In this document: one piece after another, positions 1-9,350 of the stretch
Layout of the letters: the number at the start of each line of letters is the position of its first letter
How positions within the stretch are numbered: the first letter of the stretch is position 1
Source of the DNA: Methanoculleus frigidifontis
Lineage (GTDB): Archaea > Halobacteriota > Methanomicrobia > Methanomicrobiales > Methanoculleaceae
Reading direction: 5' to 3'
DNA length: 64,000 bases
Assembly: GCF_030464345.1 (NCBI RefSeq)
Contig: NZ_VCYH01000007.1
Span: 114,029-178,028, forward strand
Translations under genes and position numbers: made by a program
Notes under the pieces: model-generated
What the model saw: the letters and a program-made list of their open reading frames with translations, nothing else
Databases searched by the model: none
What the model was told of the DNA's origin: nothing

Positions 1-813
1 GAACTCCACCATGGCGACGCCGTGCCACCGGAGTTTCTCCAGCAGCCGGACGGCGGGCTTATGCAGGTCCTCACGGTAGATGCTCTCCCGCATGGTGCTC
101 ACGCCGCCGGCTACCGGGTACTCCCGGAGCCGCCGGTGCATGAAGAGAACCCGTGGCTCGCCGTGGTGGGTGAGCATCTCGACCCCGTATCCCTCTCCGG
201 GGATGTATTCCTGGATGAGGGGCATCTTTCCACTCCTCTCAAGAATCTTTGCGGCGATCCCGGGGAGCTGCTCCCTGGTCTTCACGTAATTTTCATCGGT
301 GACCTTGAGCGTGAACGGCCTGCCGTCTCTCCAGAGCGTCTTTGACCGCGACTTCACGACGACGGGGTACTCGATCTCGCCTTCGATCTCCGCAAGGTCG
401 TCCATGCTCTCGACAAAATACGTCTTCGGAACCGGAACCCCTGCCTCGATCGCGGCACGGAACGTCCGCGCCTTATCCTGGGTCAGCAGCATCCGGTCGT
501 AGTCCGGGTACGGCACCCGGGTGTACCGCTCGAGCCTCGTCTTGTAGTAGGAGATGGGGAGCGTGGTGATCTCGCGCGACGCATAGATCGCGTCGTAGTC
601 CTCCTGCTGCAGGAAGTCTTCCAGCCAGGTAATGAATGCATGGCAGTCCTCCTGGGGATCCGGATGCACGACGCTCTTTGTGACATGCTTTGAAAGCGAC
701 GACGTCGACATCCGGTAGTGTTCGCCGGTATGGACTTCGATGCCTCTCCTGCCGAGCGACCGGGCAATCGCGAGGCTTGCCCGTTCGCCCCCGTCAGTGA
801 CAAAAACCCTCAT
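1..813 (-). CDS. ATP-grasp carboxylate-amine ligase-like protein (3' end outside window)
   Basis: Read on the minus strand from an ATG at 813, the frame stays open for 271 codons to the window edge. The N-terminus (MRVFVTDGGERASLAIARSL) looks like a pre-ATP-grasp Rossmann-type domain. Downstream segments such as YPVVVKSRSKTLW and MPLIQEYIPGEGYGVEM match the ATP-binding strand and the lid/EYIPG region of ATP-grasp ligases. Such enzymes join a carboxylate to an amine through an acyl phosphate; the substrate cannot be read here. The start overlaps the stop of the upstream PHP gene by four bases (ATGA), so the two are probably co-translated. Position beside manC and sugar-nucleotide genes suggests a role in glycan decoration (inference). 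Confidence 0.8.
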   Translation of the reverse strand, partial: MRVFVTDGGERASLAIARSLGRRGIEVHTGEHYRMSTSSLSKHVTKSVVHPDPQEDCHAFITWLEDFLQQEDYDAIYASREITTLPISYYKTRLERYTRVPYPDYDRMLLTQDKARTFRAAIEAGVPVPKTYFVESMDDLAEIEGEIEYPVVVKSRSKTLWRDGRPFTLKVTDENYVKTREQLPGIAAKILERSGKMPLIQEYIPGEGYGVEMLTHHGEPRVLFMHRRLREYPVAGGVSTMRESIYREDLHKPAVRLLEKLRWHGVAMVEF

Positions 814-1466
814 ATATGCACCAGTTGTTTGAACCGGGCTGCGCAGAGGCTGTAGCCGTTTGCGAGGAGATGGTTGCTGCACCGTCCGGTACACCGCCGG
901 TCCGCCGAGAGCAGCGCTCTCCTGACCTCCTCGGGGTCGTTGCCGTCGATATCGATCTGCGTCACCACCCTGCCGATCTCCCAGCATGCGTGTGCATCGC
1001 TGCCGGTGACCGGCCGTTTGCCTGTGGCGGCACAGAGCGCCTCTGCCCGGGTATTCTCCTCCTGTCGTGATTTTGCATTGATGACCTCGACGAGGTCGAC
1101 GGACGGGACGAGCGTCGCCGGATCGCAGCGTCTCCGGTAGGGGTGGGGAAGGACGACGAGACCGTCCTGGTCACGGATCCTGTCGACGACCTCGTAGAAC
1201 GGTTGCGGTGCGATCTCCGTCTCGAGGAAGAGTCCGATGACGTCTCCCCAGTCGGTCTTGATCTCCATGCCGGGAACGACACAGATCTCATAGCGCCGCG
1301 ATGCTCTCTGGATCTCGGAGCGTGCACTGGCGTATGCCGCCATCGTGTTGTGATCGGTTATCGATAGTACCCTGATATTGCGTTTATCTGCTGTTTTAAG
1401 GATTCTCTGTGGGCTTGCAAAAGAGTCGTACGAGTACTTCGAGTGTATATGCAAGTCCATATTCAC
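810..1466 (-). CDS. PHP-domain metal-dependent phosphoesterase
   Basis: A 218-residue protein beginning with the PHP signature DLHIHSKYSYD, followed by ITDHNTM and later VLPHPYRR and GSDAH, which carry the metal-binding His and Asp residues of the family. PHP proteins hydrolyse phosphoesters, for example nucleotides, histidinol phosphate or phosphotyrosine; the substrate here is unknown. The GTG at 1466 is preferred because a GGAG lies 7 bases upstream; an ATG two codons further in (1460) is the alternative. A TATA-like stretch lies about 40 bases upstream. It forms a two-gene unit with the ATP-grasp gene, overlapping it by four bases. Confidence 0.85.
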   Translation of the reverse strand: MNMDLHIHSKYSYDSFASPQRILKTADKRNIRVLSITDHNTMAAYASARSEIQRASRRYEICVVPGMEIKTDWGDVIGLFLETEIAPQPFYEVVDRIRDQDGLVVLPHPYRRRCDPATLVPSVDLVEVINAKSRQEENTRAEALCAATGKRPVTGSDAHACWEIGRVVTQIDIDGNDPEEVRRALLSADRRCTGRCSNHLLANGYSLCAARFKQLVHI

Positions 1467-1774
1467 TGTGATGCTCCTCGCGTCAGCATTATCTGGCTCA
1501 TTTATATAGTTTTCCCTATATTCTTCTCCCTCGATAGAATCATCCGGCGCCGGGCTGCCCGGGAGGGTGCAGTTTCCTGCACCCGGGGTTTGCTCGTGTT
1601 CATCAGGGGTACAGGGCAGCGTTTCAAAACTTTCTGCACGACGGCAGGGGGAGCGCCGTCCGCGGTCTCCATCTCTGCTCCCGGATCGTCACCGTGCTGC
1701 CGGCGGAAGGTATCCGTGTATTTTTATTGATCTGCGAAGTATGTTCTATACACCCATCCCCGGAGCCGGACTCT
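1467..1774. promoter_or_regulatory. Divergent intergenic region with two archaeal promoters
   Basis: This gap separates the minus-strand PHP gene from plus-strand manC. The motif tttatatag at 1501-1509 reads as a TATA box for the PHP gene on the minus strand. For manC, tgtatttttattg at 1717-1729 sits about 50 bases upstream of the chosen ATG. The rest is G+C-rich with no convincing gene. Confidence 0.5.
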
Positions 1775-3136
1775 ATGAAGACACTCATCCTTGCAGGCGG
1801 GAGCGGCACGCGCCTCTTCCCGCTCTCCCGCGAACGCTACTCCAAACAGTTCATCCCGCTGGTCGACGACGAGTCGCTCTTCCAGAAGACGGTGAAGCGT
1901 GCACTGCTCTTCTCCTCGCCGCAGGAGATCGCGATCGTCACCAATACGGATCAGACCTTCCTGATCCGCGACCAGCTCGCCGAGATCGGGTGCGATTGTC
2001 TCGTTCTCGCCGAGCCGGCAGGGAGGAACACCCTGCCTGCCGTCTACTATGGGATTCGGGAGATCTCGGATCCGGGCGATCCCGCGACCGTTGCGGTGCT
2101 CCCCTCCGACCACCTCATCTCTGCGGAGAGCGAGTACAAAACCTGCATCCGGAGGGCGGAACGCCTGGCCACCGACCGGCTGGTGGCCTTCGGCGTCCGC
2201 CCGACATCCCCACATACGGGCTACGGCTACATCCGCCCGGGCCGGGACATCGGCGACGGTTATCTGGTCGACGCCTTTGTGGAGAAGCCCGACGCCGAGA
2301 CCGCCGAGCGCTACGTGGCGGACGGCTACCTCTGGAACAGTGGGATGTTCCTCTTCGAGACCGATCTCTTCTGTGCCGAGTGCGAGCGGCACGCACCGGA
2401 GGTCTGCCAAGCGTTCGAACAATCCCTCGATGCTGCCTACGGCCAGACGCCGTCAGTATCCATCGATTATGGGATTATGGAGAAGACCGACCGTGCTGCG
2501 GTCGTCCCGCTGGCGGCGGACTGGAGCGATCTCGGGAACTTCGACGCGCTCTATGCGGTTCTCCCGAAGAACGGGGGCGGCAATGCCGTCCGGGGGGAGC
2601 ATATCGGGCTCGATTCGCAGAACAACCTGATCATCAGCGACCGCCTGGTCGCGACGGTCGGCGTTCGCGACCTGGTTGTTATCGAGACGAAGGACGCGGT
2701 GCTCGTCGCCTCCCGGAGCAAGGCGCAGCGGGTTGGCGAGGTTGCAAAGATGCTGAAGGAGCAGGGGGACGATCGTGCCGAGTTCCACACAATGGTGCAC
2801 CGACCGTGGGGTTCGTACACGACCCTCGAGGAGGGGCAGCGCTACAAGATAAAAAGGGTCACCGTCCCGCCGAAGAAGCGCCTCTCCCTCCAGATGCACC
2901 ACCACCGCTCCGAGCACTGGGTGGTGGTGAAGGGTACTGCCGAGGTGACCGTCGGGGAGGAGCGCTACCTCCTCCGGAACGGCGAGAGCACCTTCGTGCC
3001 TGCCGGGACGCGCCACCGCCTCGCGAACCCCGGGCTGCTGCCGCTCGAGCTGATTGAGGTGCAGATCGGCGAGTACACCGGCGAGGACGATATTCTCCGC
3101 TACGAGGACGACTACGAGCGGGCGGATGTGCAGTGA
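1775..3136 (+). CDS. manC: Mannose-1-phosphate guanylyltransferase / mannose-6-phosphate isomerase
   Basis: 453 residues, the usual length of a type II bifunctional enzyme. GGSGTRLFPLSR near residues 8-19 is the nucleotidyltransferase signature, VEKPDAE near 169 carries the sugar-phosphate-binding EKP, and WNSGMFLF follows. The C-terminal cupin (MHHHRSEHWVVVKG near residue 373) holds the metal ligands of the type II phosphomannose isomerase. It makes GDP-mannose from mannose 1-phosphate in the cytoplasm and probably also makes mannose 6-phosphate from fructose 6-phosphate. The ATG at 1775 is chosen over upstream in-frame starts because the family N-terminus (MKTLILAGGSG) begins there. It opens the first glycan-precursor cluster. 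Confidence 0.93.
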   Translation: MKTLILAGGSGTRLFPLSRERYSKQFIPLVDDESLFQKTVKRALLFSSPQEIAIVTNTDQTFLIRDQLAEIGCDCLVLAEPAGRNTLPAVYYGIREISDPGDPATVAVLPSDHLISAESEYKTCIRRAERLATDRLVAFGVRPTSPHTGYGYIRPGRDIGDGYLVDAFVEKPDAETAERYVADGYLWNSGMFLFETDLFCAECERHAPEVCQAFEQSLDAAYGQTPSVSIDYGIMEKTDRAAVVPLAADWSDLGNFDALYAVLPKNGGGNAVRGEHIGLDSQNNLIISDRLVATVGVRDLVVIETKDAVLVASRSKAQRVGEVAKMLKEQGDDRAEFHTMVHRPWGSYTTLEEGQRYKIKRVTVPPKKRLSLQMHHHRSEHWVVVKGTAEVTVGEERYLLRNGESTFVPAGTRHRLANPGLLPLELIEVQIGEYTGEDDILRYEDDYERADVQ

Positions 3137-3170
3137 TCCCTCGCCGGTTTGCCCGGTTTTTTTTGTGCGG
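3137..3170 (+). terminator. Oligo-T terminator after manC
   Basis: Just after the manC stop, a short G+C-rich segment (gccggtttgcccgg) runs into eight consecutive T residues near 3159-3166. This is the typical archaeal intrinsic termination signal. The next gene has its own upstream region, so manC may be transcribed separately. Confidence 0.5.
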
Positions 3171-3254
3171 CCGCTCCCAGAACCATTATCTTATCCGGCG
3201 CAGATACCATATGACAGAACCAGCGCTCGATCGATGAGCCGGGGGGAGTTACTC

Positions 3255-4160
3255 TTGGACGTAGGTGTCATTGGTGTCGGGGTCATGGGGAGAAACCATG
3301 TCCGCGTCTATTCTGAGTTAAAACGGGTCGGTTCACTCTATCTCTATGATCTCAACCAAAAGGCGGCAGACGACCTTGCCCGGAAGCACGATGCCACGGC
3401 CTGTGCGGATCTCGACGAGATGCTGCGCCGGGTGGATGCCGTCAGCGTCTGCGTGCCGACGCGGTACCACTATGCAACGGCACAGCAGGTGATCGCCCGG
3501 GAGGTTCCGCTGCTGCTCGAAAAGCCGATCTGCTCGACGGCGGCGCAGAGCCGGGCGCTTCTCGCAGAGATCCCGGAGGATCTCACGGTCGGGGTCGGGC
3601 ACATCGAGCGGTTCAACCCGATCGTCGGGGAGATCCGGCGGATCGTGACCCGGCCGCTCTACGTGGAGTTCAAGCGGCACAACCCTGCCTCCGGGCGGAT
3701 CACGGATTCTTCCGTTGTCGAGGACCTGATGATCCACGACATCGACATCATGAGGAACGTCCTCTTCGACGGCGCCTACGGCCTCTCCAGCGTCGGCACC
3801 ACGGACGTCTGCAGCGCCCTCTTCACCTTCGACGGAACGCCGGTCTACCTCTCGGCGAGCAGAAAGTCCTCCAAGAAGATCCGCTCGGTCTACATCGAGC
3901 AGGAGGACATGACGATCGAGGGCGACTTCATGACCCAGGAGGTCTACGTCCACCGTAAGCCCGGACAGTACGCCTCCGAGAACGAGCGCTACGTCCAGGA
4001 GAATATCATCGAGAAGGTGCTCGTCAACAAGGTCGAGCCCCTGAAGGTCGAGCTCGCGACCTTCCTCGATTGCGCAAAGCAGAATAAACCGTTCCCGATC
4101 ACCCCCGACCAGGCCGCGACGAACCTTGCGATCTGCGAGGAGATCGCCCGATCCTTTTGA
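3255..4160 (+). CDS. Gfo/Idh/MocA-family UDP-sugar 3-dehydrogenase (copy 1)
   Basis: 301 residues starting at TTG (3255), chosen because a GGGGGGAG lies 6 bases upstream and because the paralogue at 46629 starts with ATG at the same point and has exactly the same length. GVIGVGVMG (residues 3-11) binds the dinucleotide, EKPI near 88-91 is the family's catalytic EKP motif, and GHIERFNP follows near 114. The family includes UDP-GlcNAc 3-dehydrogenase and WbpB, which oxidise C3 before transamination. It lies 12 bases upstream of the 6-dehydrogenase gene. This copy of the cluster has no aminotransferase beside it, unlike copy 2. Confidence 0.85.
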   Translation: MDVGVIGVGVMGRNHVRVYSELKRVGSLYLYDLNQKAADDLARKHDATACADLDEMLRRVDAVSVCVPTRYHYATAQQVIAREVPLLLEKPICSTAAQSRALLAEIPEDLTVGVGHIERFNPIVGEIRRIVTRPLYVEFKRHNPASGRITDSSVVEDLMIHDIDIMRNVLFDGAYGLSSVGTTDVCSALFTFDGTPVYLSASRKSSKKIRSVYIEQEDMTIEGDFMTQEVYVHRKPGQYASENERYVQENIIEKVLVNKVEPLKVELATFLDCAKQNKPFPITPDQAATNLAICEEIARSF

Positions 4161-4172
4161 GCAGGTACCACC

Positions 4173-5606
4173 ATGACATCTCTACTCCAGTCCCAGATCG
4201 ACAGACGAGGCTCCATCAGAACCATCGGCGTCATCGGCATGGGCTACGTCGGGATCCCGGCGGCGGTGCTCTTCGCCGACGTCCCGCAGTTCGCAAAGGT
4301 CTACGGCTTCCAGCGCGCCTCCCCCTCTTCCGGCTACAAGATCGAGATGCTCAACGGGGGCAAGCTCCCCCTGAAGGGCGAGGAGCCGGGGCTCGAAGAC
4401 CTCATCAAAAAGACCGTGGACGCCGGGACGTTCCACTGCACCGCCGACTTCTCGAAGATCGCCGACTGCGACGCCGTCACCCTCGCGATCCAGACGCCGT
4501 TTGCGAATCCGAAAGACCTGATCCCCGATTTCCGGCCGCTCGAGGAGGGCCTGCGCCAGACCGGCCGCTACCTCGCCGAGGGCACGCTCGTCGTCCTCGA
4601 GTCGACGATCACCCCGGGCACGACCACCGGGATGGCACGGGAGATTCTCGAGGAGGAGTCCGGACTCGCCGCCGGCGTCGACTTCGCCCTCGCCCACGCC
4701 CCCGAGCGGGTGATGGTCGGCCGGCTGCTCAAAAACATCCGGGAGCACGACCGGATCGTCGGCGGGATCGACGATGTATCGACCCGGCGGGCGATCGAGC
4801 TCTACGCACCCGTGCTGACGCTCGGCAGAATCATCCCGATGACCGCGACCGCCGCCGAGGTGACCAAGACCGCCGAGAACGCGCTGCGCGACCTGCAGAT
4901 CGCCGCCGCGAACCAGCTGGCGCTGCACTGCGAGGCGATGGGCGTCAACGTCTACGACGTCCGCGCCGGGGTCGACTCCCTGAAGGGCGATGGGATCACC
5001 CGGGCGATCCTCTGGCCGGGCGCCGGGGTCGGCGGCCACTGCCTGACCAAGGACACCTGGCACCTCGAGCGGGGAGCGCAGATGATGGGCGGCGACCTCG
5101 ACTATCCCCACGGCGCCGACTCGATCTTCGGCGTCGCCCGCGCGATCAACGACTTCATGCCCCGGCACATGGCGGCCCTGACCGAGGCCGGACTCGAGCG
5201 GGCCGGAAAATCCCTCGCCGGTGCGAAAGTCGCCCTCCTCGGCTGGGCGTTCATCAAAAACTCCGGCGATGCCCGGAACACCCCCGCCGAGCCGTTCTAT
5301 GACCTTATGCAGGAAGCCGGCGCGACGGTCACCGTCCACGACCCGTACGTCGAAGACGACGTCGGCATCCCGGTCGAGACCGACTTCGACCAGGTCCTCG
5401 CCGGCGCCGACGCGGTCGTTGTCTTCACCGGCCACGACTGCTATGCCTCCCTCGACCCGGCCCGCGTGAAGCAGGTGACCGGCCACTCCCGCCCGGTGAT
5501 CGTCGACGGCCGCAACGTCCTCGACCCCGACGCCTTCATCGCCGCCGGGTTCGTCTACAAGGGGATCGGCCGCGGCGACAAGAACAGCCACCCGGTGGAC
5601 GGATGA
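4173..5606 (+). CDS. UDP-N-acetylhexosamine 6-dehydrogenase, WecC/WbpA-like (copy 1)
   Basis: 477 residues. GVIGMGYVGIPAAVLF near residue 20 is the NAD-binding motif, LESTITPGTT lies mid-protein, and GVGGHCLTKD carries the catalytic cysteine (about residue 290). This layout is that of UDP-glucose/UDP-ManNAc dehydrogenases, which oxidise the C6 alcohol to a carboxylate through a thiohemiacetal. Between the Gfo/Idh gene and the 2-epimerase, the likely product is an N-acetylhexosaminuronic acid nucleotide for surface glycans. Its stop overlaps the next start by four bases. It closely resembles the gene at 47547. A 469-codon antisense frame opposite it is a G+C shadow. Confidence 0.9.
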   Translation: MTSLLQSQIDRRGSIRTIGVIGMGYVGIPAAVLFADVPQFAKVYGFQRASPSSGYKIEMLNGGKLPLKGEEPGLEDLIKKTVDAGTFHCTADFSKIADCDAVTLAIQTPFANPKDLIPDFRPLEEGLRQTGRYLAEGTLVVLESTITPGTTTGMAREILEEESGLAAGVDFALAHAPERVMVGRLLKNIREHDRIVGGIDDVSTRRAIELYAPVLTLGRIIPMTATAAEVTKTAENALRDLQIAAANQLALHCEAMGVNVYDVRAGVDSLKGDGITRAILWPGAGVGGHCLTKDTWHLERGAQMMGGDLDYPHGADSIFGVARAINDFMPRHMAALTEAGLERAGKSLAGAKVALLGWAFIKNSGDARNTPAEPFYDLMQEAGATVTVHDPYVEDDVGIPVETDFDQVLAGADAVVVFTGHDCYASLDPARVKQVTGHSRPVIVDGRNVLDPDAFIAAGFVYKGIGRGDKNSHPVDG

Positions 5607-6673
5607 AGATCGTCTCGGTCGTCGGCGCCCGGCCGCAGTTCGTCAAGTGCGCTCCGGTCTCGCGGGATCTCCGTCGCCGGCACGATGAGGTGCTCGTCCA
5701 CACCGGGCAGCACTACGACCACGGGATGTCCGCGGTCTTCTTCGCGGAACTCGCCATCCCAAAGCCCGACTACAACCTTGCCGTCGGCTCCGGCTCGCAC
5801 GGCCGCCAGACCGGGGCGATGCTCGCCGCGATCGAGGATGTTCTTATCAAAGAGGAGCCGGATCTGGTGCTGGTCTACGGCGATACGAACTCGACCCTCG
5901 CGGGCTCGCTCGCGGCGGCAAAACTTCATATTCCTGCCGCCCACGTTGAGGCGGGCCTCCGGAGCTTCGACCGCACGATGCCCGAGGAGATCAACCGGGT
6001 GGTGAGCGATCATGTCGCAGACCTCCTCTTCTGCCCGACCGGGACGGCGGTGGCAAACCTCCGGAGCGAGGGCGTGACCGCCGGCGTCCACCTCGTCGGA
6101 GACGTGATGCTGGACGCTCTCCTCTATAACCGCACGATCGCGGAAGAGCGCTCGCAGATTCTCGAAACGCTCGACCTTGCCGCGGGCGGCTACTGCGTCG
6201 CGACGGTGCACCGGCAGAGCAACACCGATGATCGACGGGCGCTCACCCGGCTTGTCGACGCTTTCGCCGCCCTCGCGGAACCGCTCGTCTTCCCGGTGCA
6301 CCCCCGCACCGTGAAGTTCCTCAGAGAGTTCAACCTCTACGACCGGCTCGCATCCGCCTCGCATGTCCGGCTCATCGAGCCGCTCGGCTACCTGGACATG
6401 CTGCAGGTGCTGGCGCACGCCCGGCTGGTCCTCACCGACTCGGGCGGCGTCCAGAAGGAGGCTTACATGCTCGAGGTGCCCTGCATAACCCTCCGCGAGA
6501 ACACCGAGTGGGTGGAGACGGTCGAGGACGGCTGGAACACGCTCGTCGGCACCGATACGGCGGCGATCATCGCGGCGGCCAGCGAGTTTGCACCGGCAGG
6601 CGGGCAGCGCGCCGTCTTCGGCGACGGCAATGCGAGCCGGAAGATTGCCGAGATCATTTCGAACCTGGAATAA
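5603..6673 (+). CDS. wecB: UDP-N-acetylglucosamine 2-epimerase, non-hydrolysing (copy 1)
   Basis: 356 residues with the family hallmarks VVGARPQFVKCAPVSR at the N-terminus, HTGQHYDHGMS, VYGDTNST, HVEAGLRSFDR, ATVHRQSNTDD and LTDSGGVQKEA. The enzyme interconverts UDP-GlcNAc and UDP-ManNAc, or the 3-amino derivatives in the WbpI branch. It overlaps the upstream dehydrogenase by four bases, so the three plus-strand genes from 3255 form one operon. The paralogue at 50094 is closely similar but 15 residues longer at the C-terminus. Confidence 0.93.
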   Translation: MKIVSVVGARPQFVKCAPVSRDLRRRHDEVLVHTGQHYDHGMSAVFFAELAIPKPDYNLAVGSGSHGRQTGAMLAAIEDVLIKEEPDLVLVYGDTNSTLAGSLAAAKLHIPAAHVEAGLRSFDRTMPEEINRVVSDHVADLLFCPTGTAVANLRSEGVTAGVHLVGDVMLDALLYNRTIAEERSQILETLDLAAGGYCVATVHRQSNTDDRRALTRLVDAFAALAEPLVFPVHPRTVKFLREFNLYDRLASASHVRLIEPLGYLDMLQVLAHARLVLTDSGGVQKEAYMLEVPCITLRENTEWVETVEDGWNTLVGTDTAAIIAAASEFAPAGGQRAVFGDGNASRKIAEIISNLE

Positions 6674-7001
6674 GTAGGCTGCCCGGTGCAGGCCTGCTCT
6701 TTTGGATCAGGCGGTTGTGCCGATCGTCCGGCCGTCTCTCGGGGTACAGCACGGGCACCTGGCCGTAGCGAAATACAATTTCAGTGGCGTTGAAATTCAT
6801 CAATCACGGTGAAATTTGGTTTGAAAAAATGCCAATTTATTTATACTATCTTTTTCATTTGCCGGGGTTTTTTGCCGTCCCGAACCCTTGCAAAAAACGA
6901 TCCCCCTGTGTTAAATCCGGATCCTATCGAATTTCCTCGGTTTTTGCAGAACGATACTCTTTTATTTGATCCCGTGTGATACCTGCATAGGTGATTGCAC
7001 G
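6674..7001 (+). promoter_or_regulatory. AT-rich intergenic region with promoter for the TPR gene
   Basis: No supported gene lies here; an open frame at 6784-6969 has no family features. T-rich runs near 6870 could end the glycan operon. The motif ctcttttatttg near 6957-6968 resembles a TATA box and lies about 40 bases upstream of the TPR gene start. Confidence 0.4.
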
Positions 7002-7460
7002 ATGCCCCCGATCAACAACCCCCGGCAGAGACGGGCTTCTCCGCCCCTCGATCTCGAGAACCCTGCCGCAGCCCTCAAAGCGATCGATGCCCTTCTTGCC
7101 GCAGATCCGGAGGATGTTTCCGCGCTGAACAACCGGGGACTCGTTCTCGGACGCCTCGGCAGGTACGACGAGGCGATCGCAGCCCTTGAAAAGGTCATCG
7201 CCCTCAACGCCGACGACGCCGCTGCCTGGAACAACACGGCCGTCGTCCTCGCCCGGCAGGGGAAACACCGCGACGCAGTAGCGGCTGCCGAGCGGGCGAC
7301 CGGCCTTGATCCGGCCAGCGTTGAGGCCTGGATAAACTACGGCAAGTGTCTCGGCAAGACCGGCAAGTTCTCCGAAGCCGCGAAGGCGTTTGCAGCGGCG
7401 GACCGGATCGACCCCGGTGCCCGTGCGCGGATGCCGGGCTGGGTCGAGATGGTGCGGTAA
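7002..7460 (+). CDS. Small tetratricopeptide-repeat protein
   Basis: 152 residues. From about residue 20 there are three TPR units with the consensus pattern W/L-x2-G/L-Y-A: ALNNRGLVLGRLGRYDEAI, AWNNTAVVLARQGKHRDAV and AWINYGKCLGKTGKFSEAA. Each is followed by an x-LDP/LNADD turn. TPR proteins act as protein-protein scaffolds and no enzyme domain is visible. The ATG at 7002 is chosen because AGGTGATT lies 6 bases upstream. It stands alone between the glycan operon and the convergent ruv cluster, so its partner cannot be inferred. Confidence 0.85.
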   Translation: MPPINNPRQRRASPPLDLENPAAALKAIDALLAADPEDVSALNNRGLVLGRLGRYDEAIAALEKVIALNADDAAAWNNTAVVLARQGKHRDAVAAAERATGLDPASVEAWINYGKCLGKTGKFSEAAKAFAAADRIDPGARARMPGWVEMVR

Positions 7461-7771
7461 ACCGGTATCTTCGACTCTGTTTTCTCTTTTACGGATGCGG
7501 CTCCGAAAAACGCTGCGGCATGATTGAGAGATCTTCGTCCGCTACCATCCTCACCCATCGCCGATGCATTGTGTCCGCGGGAGCAGCGTGGGGAGGGGAT
7601 TTGGGCTCCCTCCCCCTGTCCCCACCCCCGCGAAGATACTTCCCACGGTCCGCTTGCCACAGCTGGCGCAATGAACGCGGGTAGAGTTGTGGGGCTAGAA
7701 TAGCATCGTGAAGGTCCGGCAGAAGGAGCGATACGGCCTTTCTCTGCGGCAGAAGGCGGCCCTGCCCCTTT
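7461..7771. other. Convergent intergenic region, nothing recognised
   Basis: Between the 3' ends of the TPR gene and ruvB. No conserved protein frame, tRNA-like fold or repeat found elsewhere in the window was seen. The sequence is G+C-rich with a few pyrimidine runs. Confidence 0.4.
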
Positions 7772-8758
7772 TCACGCCGCCGCGATATGCCTGCGTGCGG
7801 CCTCGGTGATCTCCCGGCCCTGCGGCGTCCGTTTGACGAATCCGATCTGGATCAGGTAGGGCTCGTAAACCTCCTCGACCGTCCGGACCTCCTCCCCGAT
7901 GGCGATCGCGATCGTCTTGACGCCCACCGGCCCGCCCCCGAAGTCGCGGGCGATCACCGTGAGGATCCGCCGGTCGACGTCGTCGAGGCCGAGCGGGTCG
8001 ATCCCGAGCATGTCCAGTGCGGTGTCCGCCGTCGCGGCGTCGATACTCCCGTCGCCGCGGACGAGCGCGAAGTCCCGGACCCGCCGGAGCAGCCGGTTTG
8101 CAATCCTCGGTGTCCCGCGGCTCCGTTTCGCGATCTCGAGCGCCCCGTCCGGGGTGATCGGCGTCTGCATGATCGCGGCGCTCCGGAGGACGATCCTGAC
8201 GAGGTCCTCGACCTCGTAGAGGGTGAGCCGGAAGATGAACCCGAACCGGTCGCGGAGCGGCGAGCCGAGCAGCCCGACCTTGGTCGTCGCCCCGACCAGG
8301 GTGAACTCCTCGAGCGGGAGCTGCACCGCACGCGCGCCGGGCCCTTCGCCGATCATCACGTCGATGCAGGCGTCCTCCATCGCCGGGTAGAGGATCTCCT
8401 CGACCACCGGGTTTAGCCGGTGGATCTCGTCGATGAAGAGGACGTCGCCCCGGGAGAGCGCTGTCAGCTGGGCGGCAAGATCGCCGGGCTTGTCGAGCAC
8501 CGGCCCGGTGGTGCTCCGGATGGCAACCCCCATCTCCCGGGCGACGATCTGGGCGAGCGTCGTCTTCCCGAGCCCCGGCGGGCCTGAGAAGAGGATGTGG
8601 TCGAGGGTCTCGCCGCGCCGTTTCGCCGCCGCGATGGCGATGGCGAGCGTCTCCTTGATCTGTGCCTGGCCGACGAAGTCCTCGAACCGCGCCGGCCGGA
8701 TCGTGGCGTCGTCCTGCTCTTCGGCGAGGACCTTGGGTGAGGGGAGTCTCTCGGTCAT
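7772..8758 (-). CDS. ruvB: Holliday junction branch-migration ATPase RuvB
   Basis: 328 residues, close to bacterial RuvB length. GPPGLGKT (59-66) is Walker A, FIDEIHRL (about 108-115) is Walker B, and [14 protein letters not shown] and [18 protein letters not shown] match RuvB-specific segments including the arginine finger region. The C-terminal winged helix ([12 protein letters not shown]) is present. RuvB hexamers drive branch migration on Holliday junctions loaded by RuvA. It is last in ruvC-ruvA-ruvB, four bases after ruvA. The protein is of bacterial type; most archaea use Hjc and Hel308-type helicases, so transfer from bacteria is likely (inference). Confidence 0.97.
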   Translation of the reverse strand: MTERLPSPKVLAEEQDDATIRPARFEDFVGQAQIKETLAIAIAAAKRRGETLDHILFSGPPGLGKTTLAQIVAREMGVAIRSTTGPVLDKPGDLAAQLTALSRGDVLFIDEIHRLNPVVEEILYPAMEDACIDVMIGEGPGARAVQLPLEEFTLVGATTKVGLLGSPLRDRFGFIFRLTLYEVEDLVRIVLRSAAIMQTPITPDGALEIAKRSRGTPRIANRLLRRVRDFALVRGDGSIDAATADTALDMLGIDPLGLDDVDRRILTVIARDFGGGPVGVKTIAIAIGEEVRTVEEVYEPYLIQIGFVKRTPQGREITEAARRHIAAA

Positions 8759-8762
8759 GGGA

Positions 8763-9350
8763 TCAGTGCTCCCGCAGGCGGGCGAGCGAGGCGCGGATCA
8801 GGCTCTGCACGTCCGGATGCGCCTGCTGCGGCAGGACGGCGTCGACCGCCTCCTGCGCCTCCCGCGGTGAGAACCCGAGCGATATCAGGGCGCTCACCGC
8901 GTCGCCGGCCTCCGCCGCCCGTCTTCCGGCGCCGCCGCTGGCCGCATGTTTCTTCATCTTCTCTTTCAGCTCCAGGATCAGGCGCTTTGCGCTCTTCTGC
9001 CCGATCCCCGGGATCCGGGTGAGCACCTTCTCATCGTCGCCGACGATCGCCATCGCAAACTCCTCAAACGAGATCTGCGAGAGGATGTTCATCGCGATCT
9101 GCGGGCCGATCCCGGAGACGGCGATCAGGATCCGGAAGAGCTCGAGTTCGCTTGCGTGGAGGAACCCGTAGAGCTGGATGTCGTCGTCGCGGACGACCAT
9201 GTGGGTGTGCACCCGGACGGTGCCTCCGGTCTCCCGGAGTGCCTGCAGTGTCGGCTGGGTGACGGAGACCCGGTAGCCGACGCCGCCGATGTCGATCACC
9301 ACCCACCGATCGCCGGTGGATGCCAGTTCTCCTGCAAGATGGGCTATCAT
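8763..9350 (-). CDS. ruvA: Holliday junction DNA-binding protein RuvA
   Basis: 195 residues from the ATG at 9350; longer open sequence upstream overlaps ruvC and is not family-like. The N-terminal OB fold ([20 protein letters not shown], then GVGYRVSV) is followed by two helix-hairpin-helix motifs ([14 protein letters not shown] and [14 protein letters not shown]). A flexible linker and C-terminal domain III ([19 protein letters not shown]) contact RuvB. RuvA tetramers hold the four-way junction open. The start overlaps the ruvC stop by four bases. Confidence 0.96.
   Translation of the reverse strand: MIAHLAGELASTGDRWVVIDIGGVGYRVSVTQPTLQALRETGGTVRVHTHMVVRDDDIQLYGFLHASELELFRILIAVSGIGPQIAMNILSQISFEEFAMAIVGDDEKVLTRIPGIGQKSAKRLILELKEKMKKHAASGGAGRRAAEAGDAVSALISLGFSPREAQEAVDAVLPQQAHPDVQSLIRASLARLREH

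Noticed and set aside
1567..3057. 496-codon plus-strand frame across manC
   Set aside because: Arg/Pro-rich out-of-frame translation of manC; the manC frame has all the expected motifs.
4182..5591. 469-codon open frame on the minus strand opposite the UDP-sugar dehydrogenase
   Set aside because: Third-position G+C bias of the real gene keeps the reverse frame open; the peptide is full of G, D, R and V repeats and has no family motif. A similar shadow lies at 48910-50025.
6784..6969. 61-codon plus-strand frame between the epimerase and TPR genes
   Set aside because: AT-rich promoter and terminator sequence; no ribosome-binding site or family resemblance.
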